Positions 1-6,942 of a DNA stretch of 19,492 bases are shown in pieces (positions within the stretch are counted from its first letter, which is position 1; each line of letters opens with the position of its first letter). The notes beneath the pieces are model-generated. The model was not told where the DNA came from. It saw only the letters and a list, made by a program, of their open reading frames with translations, and ran no database searches. Source of the stretch: DASQPE01 sp041488455 (lineage in GTDB: Bacteria; Gemmatimonadota; Gemmatimonadetes; Gemmatimonadales; GWC2-71-9); assembly GCA_041488455.1 (NCBI GenBank), contig JBGPPG010000062.1, positions 1-19,492 on the forward strand, read 5' to 3'. The translations under genes were made by a program, and so were the position numbers.

Positions 1-2389
1 GCCCGGCCTCACGCCGCCTCACGCGGAGCTCCCGCTCGAGCGCCGCGAGCACCTGCCGCTCCAGGTCGTCCACTTCGGCATTCTCGAGCGTGCGGTCCGG
101 CGCCCGGAAGGTGAGCCGGAACAGGACGCTCCGGACGCCGGCGTCAACGCCGGGTCCGCGATACTCGTCCAAGACGGCAACGCCCACCAGGAGCTGTCCG
201 GCTGCCTGCCGCAGCACCTGGAGCACCTGTGCCGCAGTGACCCCGTCGGGAAGCAGCAGCGCGAGATCCCGCGCGGACGATGGAGTGGACGGCAGGGGGC
301 GGAAGCGCGTCGGCGGCCGCGGCGCTGCGTCGAGCTCAACCTCGAACCCGAGCAGCGGAGCGGCCCAGAGAGGGGCATCGGCCTCGAGCACCCCCGCCCG
401 GCCCACCCTCCGCCCGTCCTCCGCTACGGCAACCCATGTATTGCCTTCAACTTGTATGGAGGCCGCCGGATTTGCCAGAGCGACCGCCACCCGGAACAAC
501 CCGGCCAGGTCCCAGCGGTCGAAATCGGCCCGGCCGGCGCCGGTCCAGTGGAGCGGCTCCCGCCCGCCCGACACCACCCCGGCCACGTGGCACAGCTCGA
601 CCGGACGTTGCCCGGACCGGGCCCGGAACACGGTGCCGACCTCGAAGAGCCGGATGTTGCGGACGTGCTGGTCCCAGTTGATCCGGATCTGACGGACGAG
701 CCCCGGCACCAGCTCTCGGCGGAGGTACGTGTCCGCGGCCGAGAGGGGGTTGAGCAGGCGGACCGAATCGGCCGCGCCCTGGGACGTCATGGGAAGGGTG
801 ATCGCCTCGAACAGACCCTCGGCCGCCAATCCGTCCCGGACGGCGGTGGCGACCAGCTCGATGGGGGCGTCGGGCAGCGACCCGACCCGGGCAGGCCGCA
901 GCTCGATCGGGAACGCGTCGTACCCGTGGATCCGGGCGATCTCCTCGATCAGGTCGATCTCTTCCTTGAGGTCGGGGCGCCAGCCGGGGACGTCCACGGC
1001 CATTCGGCCGTCGTCCGGCTTGGAGACGACCGTGGCCCCGACCGCCACCAGGCAGCGCTCCAGCTCGTGCCAGGGCAGCTCGACGCCGAGAACCTGCGTC
1101 ACGCGGGCGGGCCGGACGAAGATGCGAGGCGGGTGCGACGGCTCCGGCCAGAGGTCGAGGGGCGTCTCGGCCAGCGTGCCGCCGGCCGTGGCGAGGACCA
1201 GCTCGATGCAGCGGCGCATCGCGTCGGCGCCGGCCCAGAGATCGACCCCTCGCTCGAAGCGGTAGCTGGCTTCGGTGCTCATGCCGAGCCGCCGGCGCGT
1301 GCGGCGAATGCGGGATGGCTCCCACCACGCGGCCTCGAGCAGGATGTCGGTCGTGGCCGCACCCACTTCGGTGCTGGCGCCGCCCATGATGCCCGCGAGC
1401 CCGATCGCCCCCTCCGCGTCCGCGATGACAGTGGTGTCGGCGTCGAGCGCGCGGGGCACGCTGTCCAGCGTGACGAGCGCCGTCTCGCCAGGTCGGGGAC
1501 GTCGTACCACGAGAGCCTTGCCCCGGAGCAGGGCCGCGTCGAATGCGTGCATCGGCTGCGAGAGCTCGAGCATCACGTAGTTCGTCGCGTCCACGACGTT
1601 GTTGATGCCCCGGACGCCGACCGACTCGAGTCGGTGCCGGAGCCAGGCGGGCGACGGGCCCACCTTCACGCCACGGACGACGGCCGCATGGAAACGGCGG
1701 CATCCGATGGGATCCTCCAGCGTGATCCGGATGCCGCCGACGGCACCGGACGCCCCCTCCCGCCGCGGCGGGGGAACGTCGAGCCGCTCCGCGCCCGGGA
1801 TGGACGGGAGCCGGAACGGGACGACGTAGGCCGCCGAAAGCTCCCGCGCTACGCCCTTGTGCCCGAGCAGGTCGGGCCGGTTCGGCCCGACGTCGAGAAT
1901 GAGCCGGTCGTCGGCGATCGGCAGGACCTCGAGCAGCGGCGTCCCGGGTGCGGCGTCGGTGGCGAGCTCGAGGATGCCGTCGTGATCCTGGCCCAGGCCC
2001 AGCTCGCGTGCGGAGCAGAGCATGCCCTCGGACACTTCGCCCCGGATCTTGGCACGCTCGAGCTTCATGGGAGCGCCACCCTTGCCGTGCGGCACGGTCG
2101 CGCCGACGGCCGCGAACGGATACCGGCGGCCGGCCTCGACGTTGGGCGCGCCACAGACGACGCGCTTCGGCGTGCCCGAGCCGTCGTTCACGGCGCAGAG
2201 CCGGAGCCGATCGGCGTTGGGGTGCGGCGAGACCGATTCGACCAGCGCGACGCGGATCTCGCCCAACCCGGCGTGAAGCGGCTCGACCGCGTCCACGGGC
2301 GCCCCGAGCATCCCGAGCCGCACGACCAGGTCACGCGTCTCCAGCGGGCGACGGAGGAAGTCCTCGAGCCAGCGGCGCGAGACGTTCAT
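1..2389 (-). CDS. pheT: Phenylalanine--tRNA ligase beta subunit, C-terminus cut by left edge
   Basis: Beta chain of the cytoplasmic alpha2-beta2 phenylalanyl-tRNA synthetase, which charges tRNA-Phe and edits mischarged tyrosine. 796 codons are visible. Residues about 39-150 are the OB-fold tRNA-binding domain, with HPNADRL at 56-62, VVCGAPNV at 77-84 and SEGMLCSARELGL near 120-132. The B3/B4 editing domain follows, with INNVVDATNYVMLEL near 262-276 and SQPMHAFD at 277-284. STEASYRFERGVD lies near 371-383, and the B5 domain has DLKEEIDLIEEIARIHGYD near 465-490. The FDX-ACB anticodon-binding domain begins near residue 700 and is still open at base 1. The family is usually about 800 residues, so only the last few residues and the stop are missing. 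The ATG at 2389 overlaps the pheS stop as ATGA, implying translational coupling. Confidence 0.97.
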   Translation of the reverse strand, partial: MNVSRRWLEDFLRRPLETRDLVVRLGMLGAPVDAVEPLHAGLGEIRVALVESVSPHPNADRLRLCAVNDGSGTPKRVVCGAPNVEAGRRYPFAAVGATVPHGKGGAPMKLERAKIRGEVSEGMLCSARELGLGQDHDGILELATDAAPGTPLLEVLPIADDRLILDVGPNRPDLLGHKGVARELSAAYVVPFRLPSIPGAERLDVPPPRREGASGAVGGIRITLEDPIGCRRFHAAVVRGVKVGPSPAWLRHRLESVGVRGINNVVDATNYVMLELSQPMHAFDAALLRGKALVVRRPRPGETALVTLDSVPRALDADTTVIADAEGAIGLAGIMGGASTEVGAATTDILLEAAWWEPSRIRRTRRRLGMSTEASYRFERGVDLWAGADAMRRCIELVLATAGGTLAETPLDLWPEPSHPPRIFVRPARVTQVLGVELPWHELERCLVAVGATVVSKPDDGRMAVDVPGWRPDLKEEIDLIEEIARIHGYDAFPIELRPARVGSLPDAPIELVATAVRDGLAAEGLFEAITLPMTSQGAADSVRLLNPLSAADTYLRRELVPGLVRQIRINWDQHVRNIRLFEVGTVFRARSGQRPVELCHVAGVVSGGREPLHWTGAGRADFDRWDLAGLFRVAVALANPAASIQVEGNTWVAVAEDGRRVGRAGVLEADAPLWAAPLLGFEVELDAAPRPPTRFRPLPSTPSSARDLALLLPDGVTAAQVLQVLRQAAGQLLVGVAVLDEYRGPGVDAGVRSVLFRLTFRAPDRTLENAEVDDLERQVLAALERELRVRRREAG

Positions 2390-3465
2390 GCGTCCACCTG
2401 CCCCGGGAGACCGAACTGGCCGAGGAACCGCATGTCGCCTTCGTAGAAGAGGCGGATGTCCGGCACGCCATAGCGCAGGAGCGCAATCCGGTGCGGCCCC
2501 ATCCCCCAGGCGAAGCCGGTGTAGCGCTCGGGGTCGAGTCCCCCGTTCTCGAGCACGCGCGGATGCACCATCCCGGAGCCGAGGATCTCCATCCAGCCGG
2601 TACCCTTGCAGGCTGGGCAGCCGCTCCCGTGGCAGAGCTGGCACTCCACGTCCATCTCCGCCGACGGCTCGGTGAACGGGAAGAACGACGGGCGGAAGCG
2701 CACCTTCGTGGCCGGCCCGAAGAACCGGCGCGCGAACTGGGCGAGCGTGGCCTTGAGGTCCACGAACGAGATCCCCTCGTCCACGGCGAGCCCCTCGATC
2801 TGGGAGAATCCGGGTGCGTGCGACGGGTCGAACGGGTCGTTGCGGTAGACCATCCCGGGCATCACGACACGAATGGGCGGCGCCGACGCCTGCATCACCC
2901 GGATCTGGACCGGCGACGTGTGGGTGCGAAGGAGCAGCCGCCCGCCCCGGGGCGTCTCGTCCACGGGCGGCGCGTCCAGGTAGATCGTGTCGTGCAGGTC
3001 CATGGCCGGGTGGTCGGCCGGGAAGTTGAGCGCGCCGAAGTTGAGCCAGTCGGTCTCCACCTCCGGACCCACCGCGACCGTGAACCCGAGCTCGCGGAAA
3101 ATGCCGAGCAGCTCGTCGATCACGCGGGTGACGGGGTGGTCCGCACCGGTCCAGCGCCGGCGGGGCGGCATGGTGAGGTCCACAGCTTCCCCGCCCGAGC
3201 GGCGCTCCGCCTCGAGTGCGGCGCGGCGGGCCTCGATCAGCCCCTCGGCCTCGACCTTGAGCCGGTTGACGGCGGCGCCGAACGCCTTCCGCTGCTCGAT
3301 GGGCAGCGTGGGGAGCCGCTTCAGGAGCTCGGTGATGGTCCCGCTCTTCCGGCCGAGAAGCGCGATGTGCTCCGCCTCGAGCTGGGCCGGGTCGAGCAGC
3401 GCGATGCGCTCCAGCCCGGGCAGGAGGCCGTCGACATCGGGAAAGCCGGATTTCTCAAGCGCCAT
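2386..3465 (-). CDS. pheS: Phenylalanine--tRNA ligase alpha subunit
   Basis: Catalytic alpha chain of phenylalanyl-tRNA synthetase (359 aa), partner of the overlapping pheT. An N-terminal coiled coil occupies about residues 25-90. The class II core follows: motif 2 is GMVYRNDPFDPSHAPGFSQIEGL-like at 204-226, and motif 3 is GFAWGMGPHRIALLRYG at 317-333. A CxxC...CxxC cluster at 275-286 precedes KGTGWMEILGSGMVHP, as in many bacterial PheS proteins. I chose the ATG at 3465 because homologues start just before the first helix. An in-frame GTG at 3528 would add 21 unlike-family residues and would lie inside a hairpin. No clear Shine-Dalgarno sequence precedes the ATG. Confidence 0.96.
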   Translation of the reverse strand: MALEKSGFPDVDGLLPGLERIALLDPAQLEAEHIALLGRKSGTITELLKRLPTLPIEQRKAFGAAVNRLKVEAEGLIEARRAALEAERRSGGEAVDLTMPPRRRWTGADHPVTRVIDELLGIFRELGFTVAVGPEVETDWLNFGALNFPADHPAMDLHDTIYLDAPPVDETPRGGRLLLRTHTSPVQIRVMQASAPPIRVVMPGMVYRNDPFDPSHAPGFSQIEGLAVDEGISFVDLKATLAQFARRFFGPATKVRFRPSFFPFTEPSAEMDVECQLCHGSGCPACKGTGWMEILGSGMVHPRVLENGGLDPERYTGFAWGMGPHRIALLRYGVPDIRLFYEGDMRFLGQFGLPGQVDA

Positions 3466-3489
3466 AGGACGGGGGCGTTGGGGCTCTAT

Positions 3490-3542
3490 GCGAGCGTGGG
3501 GCCGTCCGCGGCGAGCGGGCGGCCCCACGGGCGGAGGCTCGC
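3490..3542 (-). promoter_or_regulatory. Strong hairpin in the rplT-pheS intergenic region
   Basis: A perfect 10-bp inverted repeat pairs 3495-3504 (CGTGGGGCCG) with 3520-3529. An inner 4-bp stem pairs CCGC 3506-3509 with GCGG 3515-3518. An outer 6-bp stem pairs GCGAGC 3490-3495 with GCTCGC 3537-3542 across a one-sided bulge. On the transcribed strand the structure ends about 25-30 nt before the pheS ATG and no U-tract follows it, so it is not a simple terminator. It could tune the pheST level relative to rplT, or be an RNA-processing site. No Phe-rich leader peptide like enteric pheM is visible. Confidence 0.5.
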
Positions 3543-3570
3543 GTCGGGAACAGGTTCAAGGAAAGCTCCC

Positions 3571-3924
3571 TTACGACTGTCCCTTCGCGACCTCCGCGAT
3601 GCGGGAAAACGCGTCGGCGTCCCGCACGGCGAGGTCGGCGAGCACTTTTCGGTTGATCTCGACGCCCGCCTTCTTGAGCCCCGCCATCAGCCGGCTGTAG
3701 CTCAAGCCGTGGAGCCGGGCCGCGGCGTTGATCCGGGTGATCCACAACGCCCGGAACTCCCCCTTCTTCTTGCGGCGGTCGCGGTACGCGTAACGCATGC
3801 CGCGCTCGACCGTCTCCTTGGCCGCCTTGTACAGCTTGCTCCGGCCGCCGCGCGCGCCCTTCGCGGCCTCCATGTACTTCTTCTTGCGGGCGTGGTGCGC
3901 GACGCCGTTCTTCACGCGAGGCAT
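3571..3924 (-). CDS. rplT: 50S ribosomal protein bL20
   Basis: 117-residue primary-binding large-subunit ribosomal protein needed early in 50S assembly. The sequence begins MPRVKNGVAHHARKKKYMEAAKG and has the family blocks RGGRSKLYKAAKE, YRDRRKKKGEFRALWITRINAA and GLSYSRLMAGLKKAGVEINRK. Length and highly basic character match bL20. The ATG at 3924 is preceded by GAGGG, which overlaps the rpmI stop. It sits in the conserved infC-rpmI-rplT order. In other bacteria L20 represses this operon; no L20-binding pseudoknot was identified here. Confidence 0.98.
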   Translation of the reverse strand: MPRVKNGVAHHARKKKYMEAAKGARGGRSKLYKAAKETVERGMRYAYRDRRKKKGEFRALWITRINAAARLHGLSYSRLMAGLKKAGVEINRKVLADLAVRDADAFSRIAEVAKGQS

Positions 3925-3931
3925 AAAACCC

Positions 3932-4126
3932 TCAGGCCAGGAGGAGCCGGTTGACGCGCGGGAAGTCGGCCGAGCTCACGAGGTCCGCTTTCTTGAGCCG
4001 GTTCTTCCGCTTGCGCGTCTTCTTGGTCAGGATGTGCGAGTGGTTCGCATGGAACCGCTTGAGCTTCCCCGATCCGGTCCGCAGGAAGCGCTTGGTGGCC
4101 GCACGCTTGTTTTTCTGTTTTGGCAT
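3932..4126 (-). CDS. rpmI: 50S ribosomal protein bL35
   Basis: 64-residue very basic ribosomal protein of the large subunit. It begins MPKQKNKRAATKRFLRTGSGKLKR, continues with HANHSHILTKKTRKRKNRL and ends FPRVNRLLLA, all typical of bL35. The ATG at 4126 follows a GGGAG ribosome binding site placed 4 bases before it, and the infC stop lies 11 bases upstream. The stop is 7 bases before the rplT start. Longer upstream extensions of this frame run antisense-like through infC and are not coding. Confidence 0.97.
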   Translation of the reverse strand: MPKQKNKRAATKRFLRTGSGKLKRFHANHSHILTKKTRKRKNRLKKADLVSSADFPRVNRLLLA

Positions 4127-4137
4127 GTGACTCCCGT

Positions 4138-4659
4138 CTACTTTGGTGCGATCACCATGGTCATGTTGCGGCCCTCGAGCTTCGCATCCATCTCGATCTT
4201 CCCGATGTCGGCCAGCGCGGCCGCCACCCGGTCCAGTACCGCCTTGCCCAGATCCAAGTGAGCGATCTGCCGCCCACGGTACATCATGGTCACCTTGACC
4301 TTGTTGCCGTCGCCCAGGAACTCGCGGGCGTGGCGGGTCTTGAAATCGAAGTCGTGGTCGTCGATCCCCGGGCGGAACTTCACTTCCTTGAGCTGGATGA
4401 TGTGCTGCTTCTTCTTGGCCGCCCGGGCGGCCTTCGCTTCCTCGAACTTGAACTTCCCGTAGTCCATGATCTTGACCACGGGCGGGCGCGCCATCGGCGC
4501 CACTTCCACGAGGTCCAGCCCGCGATCCTGTGCCGCCGCCAGCGCTTCGTCCACCGGCATGACTCCCAACTGCTCGCCCCCGGGCCCGATGACCCGCACG
4601 GGACTGATGCGGATCTGCCGGTTGACGCGGACTCGCTTTTCGCGCTCGTTCGTGGACAG
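4138..4659 (-). CDS. infC: Translation initiation factor IF-3, probable CTG start
   Basis: IF-3 binds the 30S subunit, prevents premature 50S joining and proofreads the start codon. The 173-residue reading has the N-domain opening (VRVNRQIRISPVRVIG, 10-25), the conserved VVKIMDYGKFKFE block (61-73) before the linker, and C-domain motifs KEVKFRPGIDDHDFDFK (91-107) and YRGRQIAH (127-134). No in-frame ATG, GTG or TTG is suitably placed. CTG at 4659 lies 8 bases after a perfect GGAGG (4672-4668) and gives a normal-length protein. An upstream in-frame GTG at 4725 would add 22 residues encoded across an intrinsic terminator, so I reject it. Known family context: infC in E. coli starts with AUU, which allows autoregulation by IF-3. 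The CTG choice is inference; the gene identity is secure. Confidence 0.93.
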   Translation of the reverse strand: MSTNEREKRVRVNRQIRISPVRVIGPGGEQLGVMPVDEALAAAQDRGLDLVEVAPMARPPVVKIMDYGKFKFEEAKAARAAKKKQHIIQLKEVKFRPGIDDHDFDFKTRHAREFLGDGNKVKVTMMYRGRQIAHLDLGKAVLDRVAAALADIGKIEMDAKLEGRNMTMVIAPK

Positions 4660-4672
4660 TGGCCGAACCTCC
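4657..4672 (-). promoter_or_regulatory. infC ribosome binding site and CTG start codon
   Basis: On the minus strand GGAGG occupies 4672-4668, followed by the 8-base spacer TTCGGCCA and then CTG at 4659-4657. This is the strongest Shine-Dalgarno-to-start arrangement near the IF-3 N-terminus. It decides the start in favour of a non-canonical codon. Confidence 0.6.
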
Positions 4673-4683
4673 GTAGGTCGAAG

Positions 4684-4716
4684 AAAAAAAGGGACATCCC
4701 GAGCTCCGGATGTCCC
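4684..4716 (-). terminator. Intrinsic terminator in the infC leader (candidate attenuator)
   Basis: A perfect 9-bp stem pairs 4708-4716 with 4691-4699 (GGGACATCC / GGATGTCCC on the transcript) around an 8-nt loop. It is followed directly by seven T residues (4690-4684) on the minus strand. It ends 11 bases before the infC Shine-Dalgarno sequence and lies downstream of the probable infC promoter, so it would stop transcripts before infC unless relieved. It may also stop read-through from the acyltransferase operon. Confidence 0.85.
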
Positions 4717-4831
4717 CAGCAGCACCCGCCCGCCGCGACGGCGGTCCGCAGGTGCAACGCCTGGACCCGGTCACACCGCGCGCAGAGCGCGCGGGCTCAG
4801 GGTGGGGGAAGTCCAATCCCCGCTTGCATGT
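4717..4831 (-). promoter_or_regulatory. Structured infC leader RNA upstream of the terminator
   Basis: This part of the leader has no gene and is rich in inverted repeats. A perfect 8-bp hairpin pairs 4776-4783 with 4787-4794 (CCGCGCGC / GCGCGCGG, 3-nt loop). A 6-bp hairpin pairs 4730-4735 with 4739-4744. A third stem pairs GGTCC 4743-4747 with GGACC 4763-4767 and continues inward with AGG/CCT. The second and third share bases 4743-4744, so they are partly exclusive, as in switching leaders. I do not recognise a named riboswitch or T-box. An L20- or IF-3-responsive leader is possible but not shown. Confidence 0.5.
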
Positions 4832-4837
4832 GGCGGA

Positions 4838-4866
4838 AGTGTACCCGGCCGTATGCCCCGTGTCAA
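4838..4866 (-). promoter_or_regulatory. Housekeeping sigma promoter for the infC operon
   Basis: On the minus strand TTGACA (4866-4861, perfect -35) is followed by a 17-base spacer and TACACT (4843-4838, 4 of 6 matches to TATAAT). The predicted start site is near 4831, giving a leader of about 170 nt before infC. The promoter begins about 50 bases after the acyltransferase stop. It is the best promoter match I found in the window. Confidence 0.75.
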
Positions 4867-4915
4867 CGCGCCGAGGCCCGTTGGGGCTCGCGCCGGCGCG
4901 ACGTCGGGAGATGCG

Positions 4916-6013
4916 CTAGTTGTAGCGGAAATGGACCTTGAGATCGTTCAGCGGCCGTTCCAGGACACGCCAAGAGGCCGAGGCCAGCAGCACCGTAATG
5001 ACGCTGACGTACACCACCAAGCCAAAGCCACGCGGTGGCAGACGTAACCAGACGTTGGTGGCCTGCTGCGCTCGCCAGATGCCCGCTGCCACGAAGTTGT
5101 GGTACAGGTACATGCCATAGCTGATGGTGCCCAGGTACACGAGGGGACGCCATTCAAGGAGGCGCTTTGTGAGGCCGCCGAAGCCCATCGCCGCCCCGTG
5201 CACGAGCCAAACGAACACCAACGAGGTGGCGAGAGGACCCAGCGCGATGCCGAAGGCGGCGGGAACATGCATCGAGGCAATCCAGAGCATGCCGCCCGAG
5301 AGCAAGGCGATCCATCCCATGTACCGGCGGGCGGCTGCGCCCGCGCGATCCCACACGAGGGCCAACCCGGCGCCCAATGCAAGCGGATCGAGATTCGACG
5401 GCATCAGCACCAGCGTCGTCACGACGTTCCCCGTCGAAATGAAGAGCGCATATCGCGTGAGCGGCCCGACCAATACCGCCCCCGCAAGTACCGTGGGCAA
5501 TGCGATCCGCGGCACACAGAGCACCAGGAGGGGCCAGCACAGATAGAATTGCTCTTCCACGGAGAGCGACCACAAGTGGGAGACCGGACCCTCCCAGAAC
5601 CCGAGACGGGCCGCGCGGACGTTCGACAAATACGCCGCGTGCCATGCGATCCCGTGGCGTACCTCGGGGATACCGATGAGCACGGTGATCAGAAGCACCG
5701 AGTAGTACGCGGGGAAGATCCGGAGGAAGCGACGGCCATAGAACGCTCCCAAGGTGCGCCGTCGTGACGTAGTCGCGTGCCCCGCAGCGAGCAGAATCCC
5801 GGTAATCAGAAAGCCGCTCAGGACGAAGAACAACTGCACGCCGCGCATGCCGAGCGCGTACGGATCCAGCCCGTGCGGTCCCGTGTGACTGACGATCACC
5901 GCGAAGACCGCGAAGGCGCGCAGGCTGTCGAGCTGGGTAAAGCGGGCGCCGGGCTTCGCGCCTGGTGTCGCGACTCCCTCGCGCGGTTCTACGGCAAGCG
6001 TCTGCCCTGTCAC
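4916..6013 (-). CDS. OafA/YrhL-type acyltransferase 3 family membrane protein
   Basis: 365-residue integral membrane O-acyltransferase. Family members move acetyl or other acyl groups onto exported carbohydrates or lipids; the substrate here is unknown. Visible family blocks are QLDSLRAFAVFAVIVSH (27-43, with the conserved His43), FFVLSGFLITG (62-72), RRFLRIFPAYY (94-104), HLWSLSVEEQFYLCWP (146-161) and YLGTISYGMYLYH (293-305), with about ten hydrophobic segments. It has the acyltransferase core and no extra SGNH domain. The GTG at 6013 overlaps the stop of the upstream hydrolase as GTGA. Sampled 60-base blocks are about 57-65% GC against 70-78% in neighbouring genes, suggesting more recent acquisition. 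Confidence 0.92.
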   Translation of the reverse strand: MTGQTLAVEPREGVATPGAKPGARFTQLDSLRAFAVFAVIVSHTGPHGLDPYALGMRGVQLFFVLSGFLITGILLAAGHATTSRRRTLGAFYGRRFLRIFPAYYSVLLITVLIGIPEVRHGIAWHAAYLSNVRAARLGFWEGPVSHLWSLSVEEQFYLCWPLLVLCVPRIALPTVLAGAVLVGPLTRYALFISTGNVVTTLVLMPSNLDPLALGAGLALVWDRAGAAARRYMGWIALLSGGMLWIASMHVPAAFGIALGPLATSLVFVWLVHGAAMGFGGLTKRLLEWRPLVYLGTISYGMYLYHNFVAAGIWRAQQATNVWLRLPPRGFGLVVYVSVITVLLASASWRVLERPLNDLKVHFRYN

Positions 6014-6942
6014 GAACGGTCGGCCCGCGCGCCGGCACCCGCGGAGGGGATCACTTCCACCAGGGTGGGCGTCTTCGCCCCGTCCTCCAGCCGCCCCATG
6101 GCGATCGTGGGATCGTGCTCGAAGATCAGGAGCCAGTTGCCGGCGCTCGCGTCGCGGAGCAGCGCCCGCTTGCTCTCGAGCGTCTTCAGCGGCTCGAGGT
6201 CGTACCCCATGATCCAGGGCAGCGGGAGGTGCGCCGCGGTAGGGATGAGGTCCGCCAGGAACACCGCCGTCTCGCCCGCGTCGCGCACGACCACCGATTG
6301 ATGATGCGGCACGTGCCCGGGGGTCACCCGCAGCGAGACCCCCGGCACGACCTCGCCGTCGCCGTTGAAGAGGCGCCAGCGGTTCGCCACCGACACCGGC
6401 TCGAAGTTCCGCGGGATGTAGCTCGCGCGGGTCCGCTCGTTGGTATGTCGCGCGAACTCCAGTTCCCCTCGCTGCACCACGTAGGTCGCGTTCGGGAAGG
6501 CCGGCTCCGCCCCAAACTCGCCGGTGTCGAGGAACGTCGCGGCCACGCCCGTGAGCCGGGTGTTGCCACCGGCGTGGTCGAAGTGGAGGTGGGTGTTCAA
6601 CACCAGGCGCACGTCGTCGGCGCTGAAGCCGAGCTCGGCCAGGGCCAGGTCCAGGCGGCTCGTGCCGTCGGATCCCCGGTTCTCGATCCCGTAGATGTCG
6701 TGGAACTTCGCGTCGTCCTTGTCGCCCACGCCGGTGTCCACCAGCAGCAGCCCGTCGGGATGCTCCACCAGGAGGCAGCGCAACGCGAGCGGAATCCGGT
6801 TCCGCTCGTCGGGGGCGGCGCGCTTCTCCCACATCGGCTTGGGGACGATGCCGAACATAGCCCCGCCATCCAGCCGCTGGAGGCCCGCCTCGAGCGTGTG
6901 GCACCGGAGGCCGCCGACGGAAAAGGTGTGCACCAGCGTCAC
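6010..6942 (-). CDS. Metallo-beta-lactamase-fold hydrolase
   Basis: 310-residue cytosolic metallohydrolase. The zinc-binding HxHxDH motif is NTHLHFDHAGG (residues 116-126, His118, His120, Asp122, His123). Further metal ligands are His210 in TPGHVPHHQS, Asp231 in FLADL and His276 in FEHDP. DTGVGDKD (69-76) lies on the first beta-sheet. The layout resembles the lactonase/AiiA-like branch of the superfamily, but substrate cannot be read from sequence. The start is GTG at 6942, overlapping the stop of the exonuclease gene as GTGA. Its own stop overlaps the acyltransferase start in the same way, so the three genes are probably translationally coupled. Confidence 0.92.
   Translation of the reverse strand: MTLVHTFSVGGLRCHTLEAGLQRLDGGAMFGIVPKPMWEKRAAPDERNRIPLALRCLLVEHPDGLLLVDTGVGDKDDAKFHDIYGIENRGSDGTSRLDLALAELGFSADDVRLVLNTHLHFDHAGGNTRLTGVAATFLDTGEFGAEPAFPNATYVVQRGELEFARHTNERTRASYIPRNFEPVSVANRWRLFNGDGEVVPGVSLRVTPGHVPHHQSVVVRDAGETAVFLADLIPTAAHLPLPWIMGYDLEPLKTLESKRALLRDASAGNWLLIFEHDPTIAMGRLEDGAKTPTLVEVIPSAGAGARADRS

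Noticed and set aside
452..2446. 664-codon plus-strand open frame
   Set aside because: It is antisense to pheT, whose motifs run uninterrupted here. The translation is Arg/Pro/Gly-rich and matches no family I know; it is a high-GC shadow frame.
2386..3528. pheS started at GTG 3528
   Set aside because: The 21 added residues are Arg/Pro-rich, unlike the family, and would be encoded by the intergenic hairpin.
1948..3954. 668-codon plus-strand open frame
   Set aside because: Antisense to pheT, pheS and rplT. The same GC-driven artefact explains the other long plus-strand frames at 5965-7743, 10616-12307 and 18135-19376.
4625..4698. Small Phe-rich leader peptide (MSLFFFDL...) across the infC terminator
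   Set aside because: The ATG lies inside the terminator stem with no ribosome binding site, and the Phe codons are simply the U-tract read as TTT and TTC. It also overlaps infC out of frame.
4138..4725. infC started at GTG 4725
   Set aside because: The extra 22 residues would be encoded by the terminator stem and U-tract, and they lie upstream of the GGAGG site. They do not resemble an IF-3 N-terminus.
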